Shown here: positions 35,550 to 47,658 of the stretch, piece after piece
Layout: each line of letters begins with the position of its first letter
Numbering within the stretch: position 1 is the stretch's first letter
Source of the DNA: Ceratorhiza oryzae-sativae
Lineage: Eukaryota; Basidiomycota; Agaricomycetes; Cantharellales; Ceratobasidiaceae
Assembly (NCBI GenBank): GCA_030998015.1
Contig: JARWMV010000246.1
Location: forward strand, 248,001 to 312,000
Length of the DNA stretch: 64,000 bases
Direction: 5' to 3'
The notes under the pieces: model-generated
Database searches by the model: none
What the model saw: the letters and a program-made list of their open reading frames with translations, nothing else
Told to the model about the DNA's origin: nothing
Translations under genes and position numbers: made by a program

Positions 35550-37892
35550 CTAAGCAAGCAAGACGCGCACAGTCATCTTCTCGCCATGCTTGGCCACGGC
35601 ACTCTCCCAATCCCGCTGAGTGACAATCAACGTCAAATGCGTTGGATCGACACCCGTCACGCTCGACACGCTCGACGACCTCGCACGTCCACGACCCGTT
35701 CCAACGCTCATGCCAGCGCCGGCACCTCCACTCGACGGCGCCGTCCCCGGTCGTCCCGAGTTCGCACGTCGCGCCGCGCTCGTCGTCGTCGGCGGTGGCC
35801 CAAGACTCCCGGCTGTCCCTGGCCTCGCCGGTCCACCACCACCAGCGGCGCTACGTCGGACGGCAGGCAACTGCGAGACGTAACCGAGCACAAACCCGTG
35901 TTCGAGCAAGTCGAGCTCGACCCCGGCTGCTTGGACAAACTTGGTCGCGAGCAGAGCACGGACGGATTCGAGCGTGATGTTGCGCGCGATTCGGCATAGG
36001 ACGATGCTCTCGCCTACGGGGCAGACTGCTTTGAGTACAAGTTCGCCCGGGACGGGGATCGGGAGGGGTGTCATGGGTGCGGGGGATGGCGGGGGGAGTG
36101 ATCCGTTTCCGGAGAATCGAAGTGACTGAGGTTGGGGGAGGGAGAGATGAGCGGGGGGCTGAGAGATCGCAGACGAGATCGACTCCGAGGTCGAGTACAC
36201 AGATCCTATGCTTGGAGTCATGCTCCTGCGCACACTGGATGTGCCCGACCCAAAAAAGCCTGAAGAAGACGATCGGCCGTCATCGAGGTATGTATTCAGT
36301 ACTGCGTGGGTGACAATCTCGAACTCGGGCTCCTGTTCGTCGTACACGACCTTTGGAATCTCGGGCGAGGTGGAGACGGGCAATGACTTGGCCTCGTCAC
36401 GTGATTGGCGAAGGCTCGAACGAGGCGGAATAGGGGGAGGTCCACGTCGGGACGCGTTGGAGGAGAGGGAGGAGAGGGACATTTTGCGTGCGTATTCGAT
36501 TTCGCTTTGCTCATCGACCATTTGGACAGGGAGTGGAGGTTGTTCCGATTGCTCGGCGGCAGCAGCAATCGCCTGGACGATACTCGAGCTGAGGCCCATG
36601 CTCCAGTCCGATGTCTGAGACGACCGTGGGGAGGTAGACAGTGTCGTAAGATGTGTCGAAGCGCTCGACATGGATGGAGTCGGCGCGCGCGGAGATCGCA
36701 CACTCAGCCTTGGCTCGTCTTCTGCCCGAGATCCTCGAATAGTATCAAATTGACTGTCGTCCCCGACTTCCGGCTCGACAGAGACAACCTCGTCGAAGAA
36801 CTGCGCATTTCTGAACGAGGCGTTTCTGTTCCCACCATCCGGACGCATAATCGGACCCAGCCTCCTCTGTACGATAGGAACGAATCCCCCTGGCTGTGAC
36901 TGGCCCGTCTTGGACTCGAGGGGTGCCACAGGAGCGTCCTCGGGCGTAGGAGGCATGGGAAAAGTGTCCAAAGCGGACGCGAGATCGCCGAACATCGTTT
37001 CTTGGGATTGCCGTTCATTCGACGGGCCAGCGGGCTCCGGTGACCGTGCCCGCTGGGCGTTGGGAAGCGGCAGAGCCTCAGATGGCGCGATCGATAAGCG
37101 GTGGCTGGCTGGCGCAGTGCTCGGACGATTCGAGTCGCGCCTGCGCATGGCGTCCCGATCCCGCCTCCAAAAGCCGAACCACTCGCGGACGGCGGGAGCC
37201 TGACGAACCTGGTCGATGAGAATCGGCGCACCGGGCGCAAAGAGCGCGCTAATGAATTCATTGAACTCTTCAGAGCGTTGCTGGACGAGTGCGCTTCCAG
37301 AGGCTCCGCGGAAGAACGATGACTTGGCTGCGAGCTTGGGCAGAAACACATGAATGTCGGTCGGGATAGACTTGGGGTCCGGGCCGGTAGGCAAAGAGTC
37401 AAACGAGGCGGCGCGCTGCGGATGGCCGTAGAGAGATGGCCCTTTCTTCTCGGCGTTGCTTCTGCGGGCCTTGGAAGCCGCCGCGTATTCTTTCTCCAGG
37501 ACACGTTGGAGGTCGAGGCAGTCTTCCCATTTTCGATGAATTTCATAGCCCCGGACGCGTTTGCCTTTAGCGTCGACGGGGGGGTTGCCCAATGGAGACG
37601 TCGAGAAATTGACCAGGGGCTTGACCCGCAGGCCGTAGTGCCAGGAGGAGCCCTCCTTGATAGGAGGGACGATGTCCACCGAGTAGTCGGGTGGACAATG
37701 GATAAGCACCCCACGTCGGTAGAGTTGAGAACTAGAAGAGTCCGGGCTCTGATCGGAGTGTCAGTGGAGACATCGGAGTGACAACACACGACAGCACACT
37801 CACAGCCAGGCCAGCACCCATATGCGTGAAAGCTGCCGAAGAGCCGTTAGTCGACGCCGGGGGGCAACATTGGATCAACGGGACTCACACAT
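35550..37892 (-). CDS. PX and PB1 domain protein
   Basis: Exons (minus): 37892-37889, 37832-37804, 37748-35550; 743 aa, divisible by three. The PX domain covers about residues 30-210: DYSVDIVPPIKEGSSWHYGL, then GYEIHRKWEDCLDLQRVLEK and the region up to VREWFGFW. It should bind phosphoinositides. A long Ser/Pro/Arg-rich linker with proline motifs (RGPPPIPPRSS) follows. A C-terminal PB1-like domain (VLKAVCPVGESIVLCRIARN, closing LTLIVTQRDWESAVAKHG and TVRVLLA) should mediate protein pairing, as in Bem1/Scd2 and p40phox, but no SH3 domain is present. The start rests on a 4-nt first coding exon (ATGT) that yields MSFTHMGAGLA; starting at the internal Met (MGAGLA) is the alternative. Confidence 0.8.
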
Positions 37893-40327
37893 GGTTGCGG
37901 ACGAGGGCAAGGGATGATTAGGATGGGTTCGCGAGGGTACCCACGTATATAAGCGTGCGGGCGTCCAGGGTGAGCTGTGGGCGAAGCGTCAATGATAGAA
38001 GTCGGGGGGCAGGAACAGACGACAAAGTATTTGGAATAGGCGTACCTTGGTTCGCGCTGCCAACAAGACGGGCGACGCTGTGGTGGCAAGAGACAGCACG
38101 GGGGGTATCTGGACAAGAGCTGGCAGGTGCGGGTGGAAATATGTGCTGTGAGCATGTGGAGAGATCGCGGGACCACATGCGCTACCTTGATCAACAGTTG
38201 ATGGTCCCAATCTGGAAATCGCCGGCGTGAACCCAAAAAACAAGGATTTAGGGCCGGAACGAGAGGCGAGCGCGGGCTGGACACTCGATGGTTTATATGA
38301 AAATACAGCAGCCCAGTACCTCGGCCATCGTTCGCAGATTCCCCGGTGCTGGGCACACCGGATTCCGCATTTGGGTCGGCAACCGCCGCGCGTGCCTCAA
38401 CGATCCCCCCGATTAGGACCCCGCTCGCGTGCTCGCCCAAATATCATGCGCCATTCCCTCCTATCTTCCCCACCCCATTCGAAATATCTCGCACAATGCA
38501 CTCGTCTGTTTCATCGCCCTGGCCATGTTGCCCCCCGTCTGGCATGTCGAGCACTTGGTACAACCCGGTTTCCCCGCCAGGGAGGAACAGCGTTGTGGTT
38601 TCACCGCTGTGTCTCCGAGCTTCCTTCCTGGGCTGCTTGCATCCGGCCCAGATTCTCCAGGACGTTAAGCTTTACTCGATCGAAAATTACACCACACGTA
38701 CGGATGTCATTCCACGCGGCCCAGGCAACACCCCAGGGCGCGCTTCTCATCCTATTGGACAAACACCAGGCGAGCTGGGCTCTCCAAATTAACAGCATCC
38801 GAGCCAATGAGCTAAAACCGCCATCCAGTTCCATTCCTAGAGTCTATTTCTGACGATTATTTCTCCTTCCATCCGGAACTACCACGTAGCATTAGTCGGC
38901 CCCAGCTGACTGCCTCGAGGTGCCCCCTATGGACAATGCTAGATTTCTCGGAGCTACTCTCCAATCTTTGGAACATCTCCAACGATGCTAATCCCCCGCT
39001 GGAGAAAGACGGTTCAAGTGCGGGGCTAGACTCCTGGAGCCCCAGCCTGCCCGTCCTGAACGATGAACATTAGTGCTGCCGTTTCTCGTCTGAGATGGCA
39101 GGCACATTCAAGAAGAACGCTGCAGCCTGATCGCGGGGAAGCTGTGTTTGGTCGAACAGCTCTGGCCATGTAATCTGCCCGCTATTCCGCATGATCTGTC
39201 TTCTGCAGAACAGTGATTTATGCATAATCAATAAATGCATCCTAGGCACCTGATTTTCTGTGGTTCGGTATGCGGTGCTCAACAACAGCCGAGTGGACCA
39301 TATCCACGGAAAGCATCATTCTTCTTGGACGGCCACACCACACAACAACTCGCGCAACTGATCCGAAGGGGCAGCGAGTCAAGGAGCCAGCACTAACTAT
39401 TCAGTAGTAAAGGCTGTGTGTGCTCAAAAGCCTAGGCCGAGTTTAAGCCGCCAGCTACCAAGTCCAAGCTATAAGGAGCGTCTATGTACGATCGGTCAAG
39501 TTGGTGCCACTCAACTTGCTATCCCCAGAGTGGCAACATTGCACCAGAAAACCCATGTTTGTCAATGCAATATCGGACAGTTCTCATGAATCGCTGCCGG
39601 TCCCTCGACAACAGCCGACGGGCCTGTCGGGATGTTCTTATCTTCGCGGATCACGCTATGCCCCTGGATAAGCCGTGGGATGTTGGTTTATTTGGTTATT
39701 GTCAGCACAATTGGCCACACGCATCATAGAACACTGTGGCTCAGCGAGTTGTTTATCTCGTGGAACATTCTTCTAGAACTGGTAGATTTGTCGAAATTGC
39801 ATCATCGTTGATTTGCGGCGAGGCAGGATGAACATCCAATCATTATTTTCTATCTCACCCTAGCGAGTGTGTCGGCAGTCAAAGTTCTTGGGGTGGTTTT
39901 AGACAAATACGAAGGCTTGGTATTTGGGAGTTGGGCTTAGCATTCAACCCTCACAGTAGTGTAATTTGTGATGGTGGTCCGTCCTTCTCGGAGTCGCTCG
40001 AATGCAATAGGGCTCGATATTCTTGACAAAACTGGTGTTTGAAGTTTACCCACCGACCAACGCCGCCTTCCATCTTGGTATGATCAATTGCCAAGGACAG
40101 TGGCGCTACAGAGGTTACAGCCCTGGATAGTGCGATAGAACTCTCTGACGCATATACTCTACAAACTTACATGTTGTACGCCTCTCTTTCCATCGTGACT
40201 TCAGATAATGCTTCCTTGATCCATTCTACATTCATCTCATTTACGATTTGATGCCAGCATATACCCGAGTAAATCCAAGATTCAAATTACCTTGAAATGG
40301 AGCGTCTACCAATTGCTTCCCATCTTC
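37893..40327. other. Intergenic region
   Basis: About 2.4 kb from the PX-PB1 start to the threonine aldolase stop. Several overlapping frames of 60-208 codons are open at 38.2-38.9 kb, but none has a recognisable motif and they conflict with each other, so I call no gene. Confidence 0.45.
37947..37953 (-). promoter_or_regulatory. Possible TATA box of the PX-PB1 gene
   Basis: A TATATA core inside the imperfect palindrome CACGTATATAAGCGTG lies about 55-60 nt upstream of the proposed ATG. Position and sequence are suggestive only. Confidence 0.3.
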
Positions 40328-41889
40328 TCAAGTCCGCTTTAGCGACCCATATCCATGACCATTGGCCTGGGCTCGGCCCTCGTAGGCACCATCACTGTGC
40401 CGCTTGACAACCGTGCTCAGTACCGACTTGAGTTTCTCAACTGCCTCCGCACTAATTTGATGGTGCACCACGATCCGACCACCATACCCCAATCGCAAGC
40501 CAGCTTCCTTGCCCGCCTCTACTAACCAATCATTGTCCAACCCTGCCGCTTTAAGGTCCTAACACAGGTGTTATGATAAGCTCCAGGACATCTATTGGTC
40601 CAAACATGTATACGTACGATAAATATCATATTTGTCTCCACGGGAAGCACCGTTTTGAGGCCCAAGCTATGCAAGTGTGCCTCGATATCTTTTGCAACTT
40701 CGTGGGTTTTGGCTAATTTGTCTGGAAACACCTCGTCCAAGGCTGCACGCGCCGCACCCGCGATTACTCCGGTCTGCCGCATACCCCCGCCAATGGACTT
40801 GCGCACCCACCGAGCGCGGTTGATGAATTCTTTTGACCCGACCATCACGCTTCCCACAGGTGCACCTATCCCCTTGGAGAAACATACTGTCACACTGTCA
40901 AACTCTTTGCCGTACGCCTTGAGCGCGTCCACCCCTCCGGATATGATAGCCGCGTGCCACAGTCGCGCGCCATCGCAATGCATCTTGATCCGGTGAGACC
41001 GCGCAAATTCCGAGATGCGTCGTACTTCAGATAAAGGCGCGACTGTTCCTCCGTATGTGTTTTCGATCGAGATAACGCGGGTTGGGGCTCCATGGATGTC
41101 GTTGCTGAGGACAACGTCTTCTTGAATGTCTTCGAGAGTGAGGTAAGGTGTTGATCGTGGTTTGACGGGTTGAACCATTGCTTGGGAGAGGGTCGCGACA
41201 CCGCCAGCTGAGAGTCACATTAGTTTGGTATTGGAAATGTGCATCCATTGGATTGTAGCGTGGTCAGACCCATACATACCTTCATATTGATTTACGTGGG
41301 CACGGAAGTGGCATAAACGGCTAGGCACAATCGCTGGTTAATATTACATATACCAGCGACCGAAATAGGTGACTCACAGTGAGGCGGTTGCGTAAGATGC
41401 ACACGAATGGCGATCTGATTTCCTGCGGTACCACTCGCAACAAACAATCCCGCTTCATGACCTAGTAGGTTTGCGACATGGCGCTCCAAATCGCTTGTTG
41501 TCTCATCTTCGTTGTAGACATCGTCACCAACAGGGCTTGTTGACATAGCCGCGAGCATAGAGGCTGTAGGAGAAGTTACGGTATCGCCTGTTATTCATAT
41601 TTTCGCGCATTCAGTGCGAATGGGTAGACAGAGAAGCATTGTGTGTACTGACTGCGAAAGTCGGTTGCACTAATCGCATTGGCTTTGATAATCGCTGGGT
41701 CAAGTGCAACCTCAGACATGTTTGTAGAATAGTTGAGCAGTCGACTGCGAGGTAATACGCTGTGCACGTTATGGTGGATTGTTCTCGGGGTAGTGACTCG
41801 ATGTCGAATCTTCAGTTGAGGTAAATTGTTGCTTAGTCAACGGACCTGGAATTTTCACTCACGATAGATCGCGCGATAGAATGGGCCAT
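40328..41889 (-). CDS. GLY1: Threonine aldolase (PLP), single-base frame break
   Basis: Cleaves (allo-)threonine to glycine and acetaldehyde. Exons (minus): 41889-41863, 41809-41653, 41587-41378, 41320-41280, 41207-40618, 40558-40328; about 418 aa after correction. Motifs: [18 protein letters not shown], the glycine-rich [41 protein letters not shown] and the PLP-lysine segment [16 protein letters not shown]. The first exons add an Arg-rich, acid-free leader (starting [19 protein letters not shown]) that looks like a mitochondrial presequence; a second ATG (MSEVALDP) would make the cytosolic form. Exon 4 (CCGTTTATGCC...) reads out of frame; one extra T in its TTT run gives [18 protein letters not shown], matching the family, and a length divisible by three. 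Confidence 0.9.
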
Positions 41890-42973
41890 GAAGCTAGATT
41901 TAACGTATGAATACGATACGGGTGGCCAATATAGTAGGAGCTCGACCTCCTATTGAAGTATGTATCGACGTGTATAGTAGAGCAAGCCGATCCAAATGGT
42001 ATTTTTATATTGTATTCCGAGGGGATTTGTGGGCCAGGTAACTTCGGGGTTGAAATGAGCTGAGAGATCTAATCTAGCAATCGGTCTCCTATTATACGAG
42101 GATGCCTAGTTTGAAGACATATTTGGGGGGATCACGGGGTCGGAGCCATACCAAGATAAACGTCGCTCCGGATAACCACGACCACTTTAGGAGCCTGCCT
42201 GTGTAGGCCTTGTTTATATGAACGTTTCTATGAGGAAATTTTGGGAAGTTCTACGTTTCGGTTAGGTTGTTCGCATTTCTAGCTGGGGTCTGGGGCGTAT
42301 TCAGAAGAAAATTGACAAGTCCAAAAGCAAACGCATATAGGGAAGATCCAGAGCGTACGGTCAGCTTTCAATAACCTGTAGAAGACATTAAAAACTAACC
42401 CTGATAGCTTGGGGTTGATGTTCATTCTGGCCTCGGCTGGTTGGCGGCAAATATTATATATATTATTTCAATTCTTGTAAGCACTAGGGCTTCTCGTCTC
42501 CTATGTTTATCCATCAACCGCTTTGTTCAACGGTAGCTGTCGCTTATTGGCTCGTAGTATGATTGAACGCATCAGTGTGGGCTGCCACGCAGTGTCTCTT
42601 AGTTCGGGTCCCCCGTTTGCGGTCGCTTGTTTATTTTTGGTTTGTTTCGCAAAGCGTGTGTTGTATATTGTATCGATAATTTGCTCGTTTAGAATATTTT
42701 CGATTACTTTTACACTATTCATACCATATGCGATAGCATAAAGCACATGAGTGACATCGGCAACGCGCTAGGCGTTGTGGGTGGGCCTCGGTTAGAAGTT
42801 TCATCCTGAATCAAAACAGTTTTATCCGAAGGCTGTAGACTATGCAAGTTGCAGAGCTGGTTGTATGCGCCTATAAAACACGCAACTGGGTGGGCACAGA
42901 TTCGACATCAGCCCTTCAGCACCATCCAGCACTGTCATTTGTCCCTTCAATGTTTTTTATCCGACTACAGCAG
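41890..42973. other. Intergenic region
   Basis: About 1.1 kb upstream of both the threonine aldolase (minus) and the degraded barrel-protein locus (plus). AT-rich in places (42450-42480). No gene recognised. Confidence 0.45.
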
Positions 42974-43421
42974 ATGTTTAGCAAGTTTACCATTGTTGCC
43001 TCTGCCTTAGTCGGGATCATCTCTATGCTCGCGAGTGTCGCTGCTCTGTCTACTAATGTCACCGAGATCGCTGTTCGGTCCATCGACCCCTCGGAACCCA
43101 CACTGGCCAGGAATGCTTATATACCTCAAACGGCTACCAATATAGTAATGATAAGCTCTAATGTTAGCTGACCACTGTGTGCGTGCCCATCGTGAACCAG
43201 TCGGAGCGTTCTGGTTTCTTATGGACCGTTGTCTCCAGTCGGATTGGTCTTGGTGCCTGCGGATAGACAGCATGAGTCCTCGATGCTTGCTTGTCTGCTA
43301 ATTGCAGTCTCTGACAACCTTGCCTACGATACAGTCCTAAAGCGAGTGGGTCGCAGCCATGTCTCATGAGCTGTTCGACAACTGGCCAGGCTGCGGTGGA
43401 GGAAACCCCAACACAGCCCCG
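42974..43421 (+). pseudogene. Remnant of a secreted double-psi beta-barrel (expansin-like) protein
   Basis: A signal peptide is readable from the ATG at 42974 (MFSKFTIVASALVGIISMLA), followed by a short mature region. In other frames come GLGACG (about 43240-43260) and VAAMSHELFDNWPG plus GGGNPNTAP (about 43345-43421), the order expected for the GLGACG...VAxSxxLFxxxPG...NPN pattern of the RlpA-like/expansin fold. Stop codons and the lack of a consistent splice path separate the pieces, and the second half of the barrel (VVDRCxxC, DLSPxAF) is not found downstream. I read this as a decayed or heavily rearranged gene; a missed exon structure remains possible. Confidence 0.45.
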
Positions 43422-44899
43422 TATACGTATTGTTCCCTCTATGATCTATCCTGCAGCATTAGCTAATGCATTGTTGGATGTAGTTGCGCGACCCTCACAC
43501 AGCTGATATCGCTGTGAGTACTCATGAATCGGCTCTAGGTGAAATGTAACAATGTGCGCAACACACAATGGCAAGCTACCCAGTTGGAATGGTGGACCGC
43601 TGCTGAGGGCTGCTCTCTGTGGGATGGATCTGTCGCCTTGTGTCTTCCAGCAGGTTCGTGGATCAGCCGTTTGCTCCTTTATCTAATTGAACCCATACAA
43701 CTGTGGATGGTAATAGTTTGCGCCTCTGTCGACTGGCCGTCTCTTCGGTGCTACCTGGCACTTCAACTAAAGGTTTTTAGTAATGGAGGATGACAACATA
43801 GGGTAAAATTGGCTCGGCCACAAGCAATATGATAGAATGTATGTGCTTCAAACTATGGAATATTGGTGGGTTTATGGTAAACAAAAGTCACGGATGCGAT
43901 ATGTTGTAAGGGCCAGCCCAGACTTGGTCCACAATCAAGCGGTACAGTGACCAATTGATAATTAATCTGCCGATGGCTAAACTGCAAACAAGTAGCCCTG
44001 ATATATCTGCAGTTCTGGGCATTTTATCATTTCAACACAGAAGAGGGAGTCGATCTCCACCCGGAACATAGAGCCGGTCACATGAAAGTCGGGCACGTAA
44101 TGTAGGCCCGTTTTTGGTACGAATTCAAATGCATAAGCTGAGTTAGGCTATTCCGCGTACAAGGAAATTACGTCTTTGATTATATCTTTCGCCCATGTGA
44201 GTTTCCATCGAGAGATAGATGAGCGAAGAGCACAAAACATGGTTTCAGTAATTTAAGCGCCAAGAAACGCAAGGTTATAGCATTTCACCAGGTATATAAC
44301 CAATGATGATATGGGACTTCCATGGATAGAGATTTACCTCTCTTTCGTTTCTTTTCTCCACCTAGTTGGGACCCGAGGGCATTACCAGAAGGCGTACTGC
44401 TCGCTTTTCTGGTATTTTTCATGGACACATCTTTCTCACGTTCTCCTTGGCATAATAGACATATTTCGGGCGGCCTATTCTGTTCTTCCACAATCCTGGG
44501 GTAGCATCAGTGTACAACTCATTTTTTCTGTGCTTTCTCCATCCCTCGTTTCGTATCCGCACAAGTAGCTGACGGAAACAGCTTACCTCACCACGCCTCT
44601 AAAACACCTGATTTTTGAGAAATGATATGGTTCATAGTTTGGGTGGGTATCAATGTGTCAGTGTTGCTGTAATTTTTGTGTGTAAGCTACCGGCCTTGTC
44701 CCTCTCAGTATCTCCAGGCGTCGGAATGTGGTTCCGGCACCATCTTTCAGCCAGGTGACCAACCCATGGGTATCAGAGCCATCATTCCAGAAGTATTATT
44801 AATGGTGAAAAATATTAATGTAACCGATGTGAAGCTACAAGTAGCACCAGGAAGGCTATACATTCGTCAAATCCACATACAAATCAACCGGGATTCGCC
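43422..44899. other. Intergenic region
   Basis: About 1.5 kb between the barrel-protein remnant and the permease stop. Open frames are short and featureless. Nothing supported. Confidence 0.45.
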
Positions 44900-47309
44900 C
44901 TACTGGTTCATCCCATATTTTCCAGTTTTATCAATCGATCCTTGTTCTTCATGCGTGCTTGGCGGATTATCGAGAACTTCGATCGTAGCGATTGGTCCCT
45001 CGAACCAGTTCACTCCACCGTACTATATATATGATTAGTATATTCGAAGCCGGTGTAAACGCAGACATATGCGTACCTTGGGGAACCAGTACCATATCAA
45101 GCTTCCGATCATGACTGCTCCCATTACTACCACAGCTATTAGTAGATGATATTAGTAAAAACATCATTCACAAAGAGAAAAGCTGACCATAGTTCATGTC
45201 CTGGACAGCAGGCGCAACATCCGCCGGGAACAAGAACACGATATCAATGAAGGTCATGAATGCAATTGCAATAATTGCAACCGGAAGTCCCTATATGATA
45301 CTGGTATAAGTCTGCTGTCTAGATGGGAGCGCAGTTACTTACGAAGACGCCTAGGTTGAAAGGCCCTGGCTTATAGTTGTGTCCTTTAAATATGAACCGA
45401 GCACCGATCGGTATTGTATACTAGGAGGCTCATTAGTCAGGTACGCATTTGAGGCAGGAAGAAGAGCTAATGCATACAGCGATGTATAGCCCAATAACCG
45501 AAATCTACGTTTTCGATTAGAAATTTCTCGCCCCGCTGGAACAACAAAGCTTACCGAGAACACGGCACCAATTGCGGCATCTCCCGCGAAACCAAGGAGT
45601 CCTAGCAACGCGGCGACAAACACGGAAAACCAAACAGCTTGCTCCCTGCCCTTAGCACGTGTTTTTTGACACTCGAGCGGGACGAAACACGTACTGTTTA
45701 CGGGGGTTTTCGTATACGCATTCATCCGATAAAGCCACCTGGAGAATGGCATTGCACCGTCTCGTGAAAAGGCAAAGACTTGTCGTGAAGTAGCGAGTAC
45801 GATGCTAGAGCCCATTCCCCATTGGGTTAAAACCACGACGGACCAGATACCGAGGGTGGCCTTTTGACCAAAGCTATTGAAGAAAATCTACGCGGTTGGT
45901 TTTCAGCGAAGTGAAGCCAGACGGCTAGCTCATAGCTTACAGCCGCAAGTGGTTGACCGATATCGCTATTCATGATGGCATCGATGTCAGAACCCATGCA
46001 GAACGCGATTGCTATGTTCATTGCTATCATGCTGAGCTGTTAGTCGTGTTGCTGAGGGCAGGCCTCGTCCTCCACATCATCCGTACCTGTCCCAAGAATA
46101 CCGCTGATACCTATGGCACCGATTATAGCCCATGGAACTGCAATAGCCGCATTGCTCCTGAAACCCGACTTGGGTATCAATATAAATCATCATCGGGACC
46201 TGTTTTGAGCTTACGCCTCTTCACTGATGTGAACGCAAGAATCATATGCACCTAGGTAAAACTCAGACGGGTGACATCATAGACTTTGATGTGACTCCTC
46301 ACCAATGGTCCATACTGGCGCCAACCAAGAGAGGAAAAAGGCAAACCCGCTGGGGTATGTGCTCGCTTGAAACAAGTTATTGTCTATATACGGTGTCGTG
46401 AGATGTTGATAGCTCACTATTTGTGAAATTCCCAAGTGCATAACTTGCGGAATTCATAAATTCGGGAGGTGTTGCAGCAGGCAGTGCTATCAACACTCCA
46501 AAAAAGAGTCTAGGCCGACTATGTCATGATGGGAGATAAGGATGAAAGTTGATAGTGCCTCACACGAGGTTGAGCACCACGTAGAACCCTTGTAATCTTG
46601 CGAGAACTTCAGTGGCCAACGAGCATATAACGGCGTGCGTGAACAAAATGGCAATGTACACGGCGTACGTTTGCCCTGTGAATTGCTTAATCCTGCGACA
46701 ACCGTATCAAAGCATGAAATGCCGCACCAGTTGTCCCAACATAGCTTCCACCCGAGCCAATTGTTGCAGCTGCTATGACCTGCACTGCACACCCCCAATC
46801 GATAGAAGCTATGCAAGCGATCGAGCCCAGGGTATTGGCGTCTAGCGAGGCTCCGCATAAGCCCGTGATACCTATCGCAGCCGTTTCAACTTACACCCGA
46901 CGAGCCAGGATAAAACTTTTTTGTATCGGGGAGGCGAAAACGTCCAGGTCCAGAAGTATAGCCCGCCGGATGTTGGTGCCGCACTGCGAGTTCAGCCAGA
47001 GCGAGTCCGACAAAGAGAATAAAGATTGAAGCGGCGAGCCAGCCCCAGACCATGCTCACAGGTCCACCGTAGGGTACAGCGTACACCAGCGAAGAGGCTA
47101 TCCTAGCGCACAGTGAGGTATAATTGTTCAAGTAACAATGAGCGCACTCACGATGGCAACAATGCGATAATCGAGAACGCAATGCCGAAAACCTCAAAGG
47201 GCGTAAAGGCACGCTTAAACTCTTGTTTATATCCTAGCGAGGCCAGGAGCTCCTCATCTGCCAGGGCGACCTGGTCCCGTCTTGCGTCTACATCTCCTTT
47301 CGGCGCCAT
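44900..47309 (-). CDS. APC-family GABA/choline-type amino acid permease, single-base frame break
   Basis: 12-TM amino acid/polyamine/choline permease. Fifteen exons (minus): 47309-47152, 47102-46895, 46841-46741, 46685-46564, 46518-46418, 46365-46303, 46251-46215, 46157-46087, 46023-45941, 45887-45555, 45504-45478, 45420-45343, 45290-45188, 45135-45077, 45022-44900; about 555 aa after correction, divisible by three. Motifs: FKRAFTPFEVFGIAFSIIAL, the APC signature SAAPTSGGLYFWTWTFSPP, WLVGYANTLGSIACIASIDW, HISEEASNAAIAVPWAIIG, SRDGAMPFS, KPGPFNLGVF and YGGVNWFEGP. In exon 2 LAELA and SAAPTSGG are in different frames; one extra base near 46987 (GC read as GGC on the coding strand) gives AELGSAAPTSGG, the exact family motif. 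The donor of intron 3 (TAT|GTTGGG) is weak. It shares a divergent promoter with the ABC transporter. Confidence 0.88.
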
Positions 47310-47658
47310 GTCGAGCGGGTGGTGAAGGGAGAGTGAGGGTCGGGCAGACGATGTCTTTAAGAGACATGATATAGGGTTCTATCGGCCGGCGAATACAGCT
47401 CGTGCGCCTGATAGCTGGTCGGGTTCCATCTTAAGCACCCGCTTAACCACGCCTTATCTTTGCGAGGAACAGGGATGAAGGAAGTTGGATCGAGACTGCG
47501 AAGCACCAGCACAGCCACCAGTGAAGCAAGCGCTGGGATTACGTGTGACGCACGATCCCCACACTTGGCTTGTGACTGATTCGGACTCTCGTGCTCTTCT
47601 ACGGGCTGCAGCTTGCCACCACACCAGCGAAACCTTGGCGCTAGCTGCCGTCTTCACC
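47310..47658. promoter_or_regulatory. Divergent promoter region of two transporter genes
   Basis: 349 nt between the starts of the APC permease (minus) and the Adp1-like ABC transporter (plus). Co-regulation is possible but no specific site is evident. Confidence 0.4.

Noticed and set aside
38227..38853. Overlapping plus-strand frames of up to 208 codons
   Set aside because: Three frames are open at once, with no motif or splice structure.
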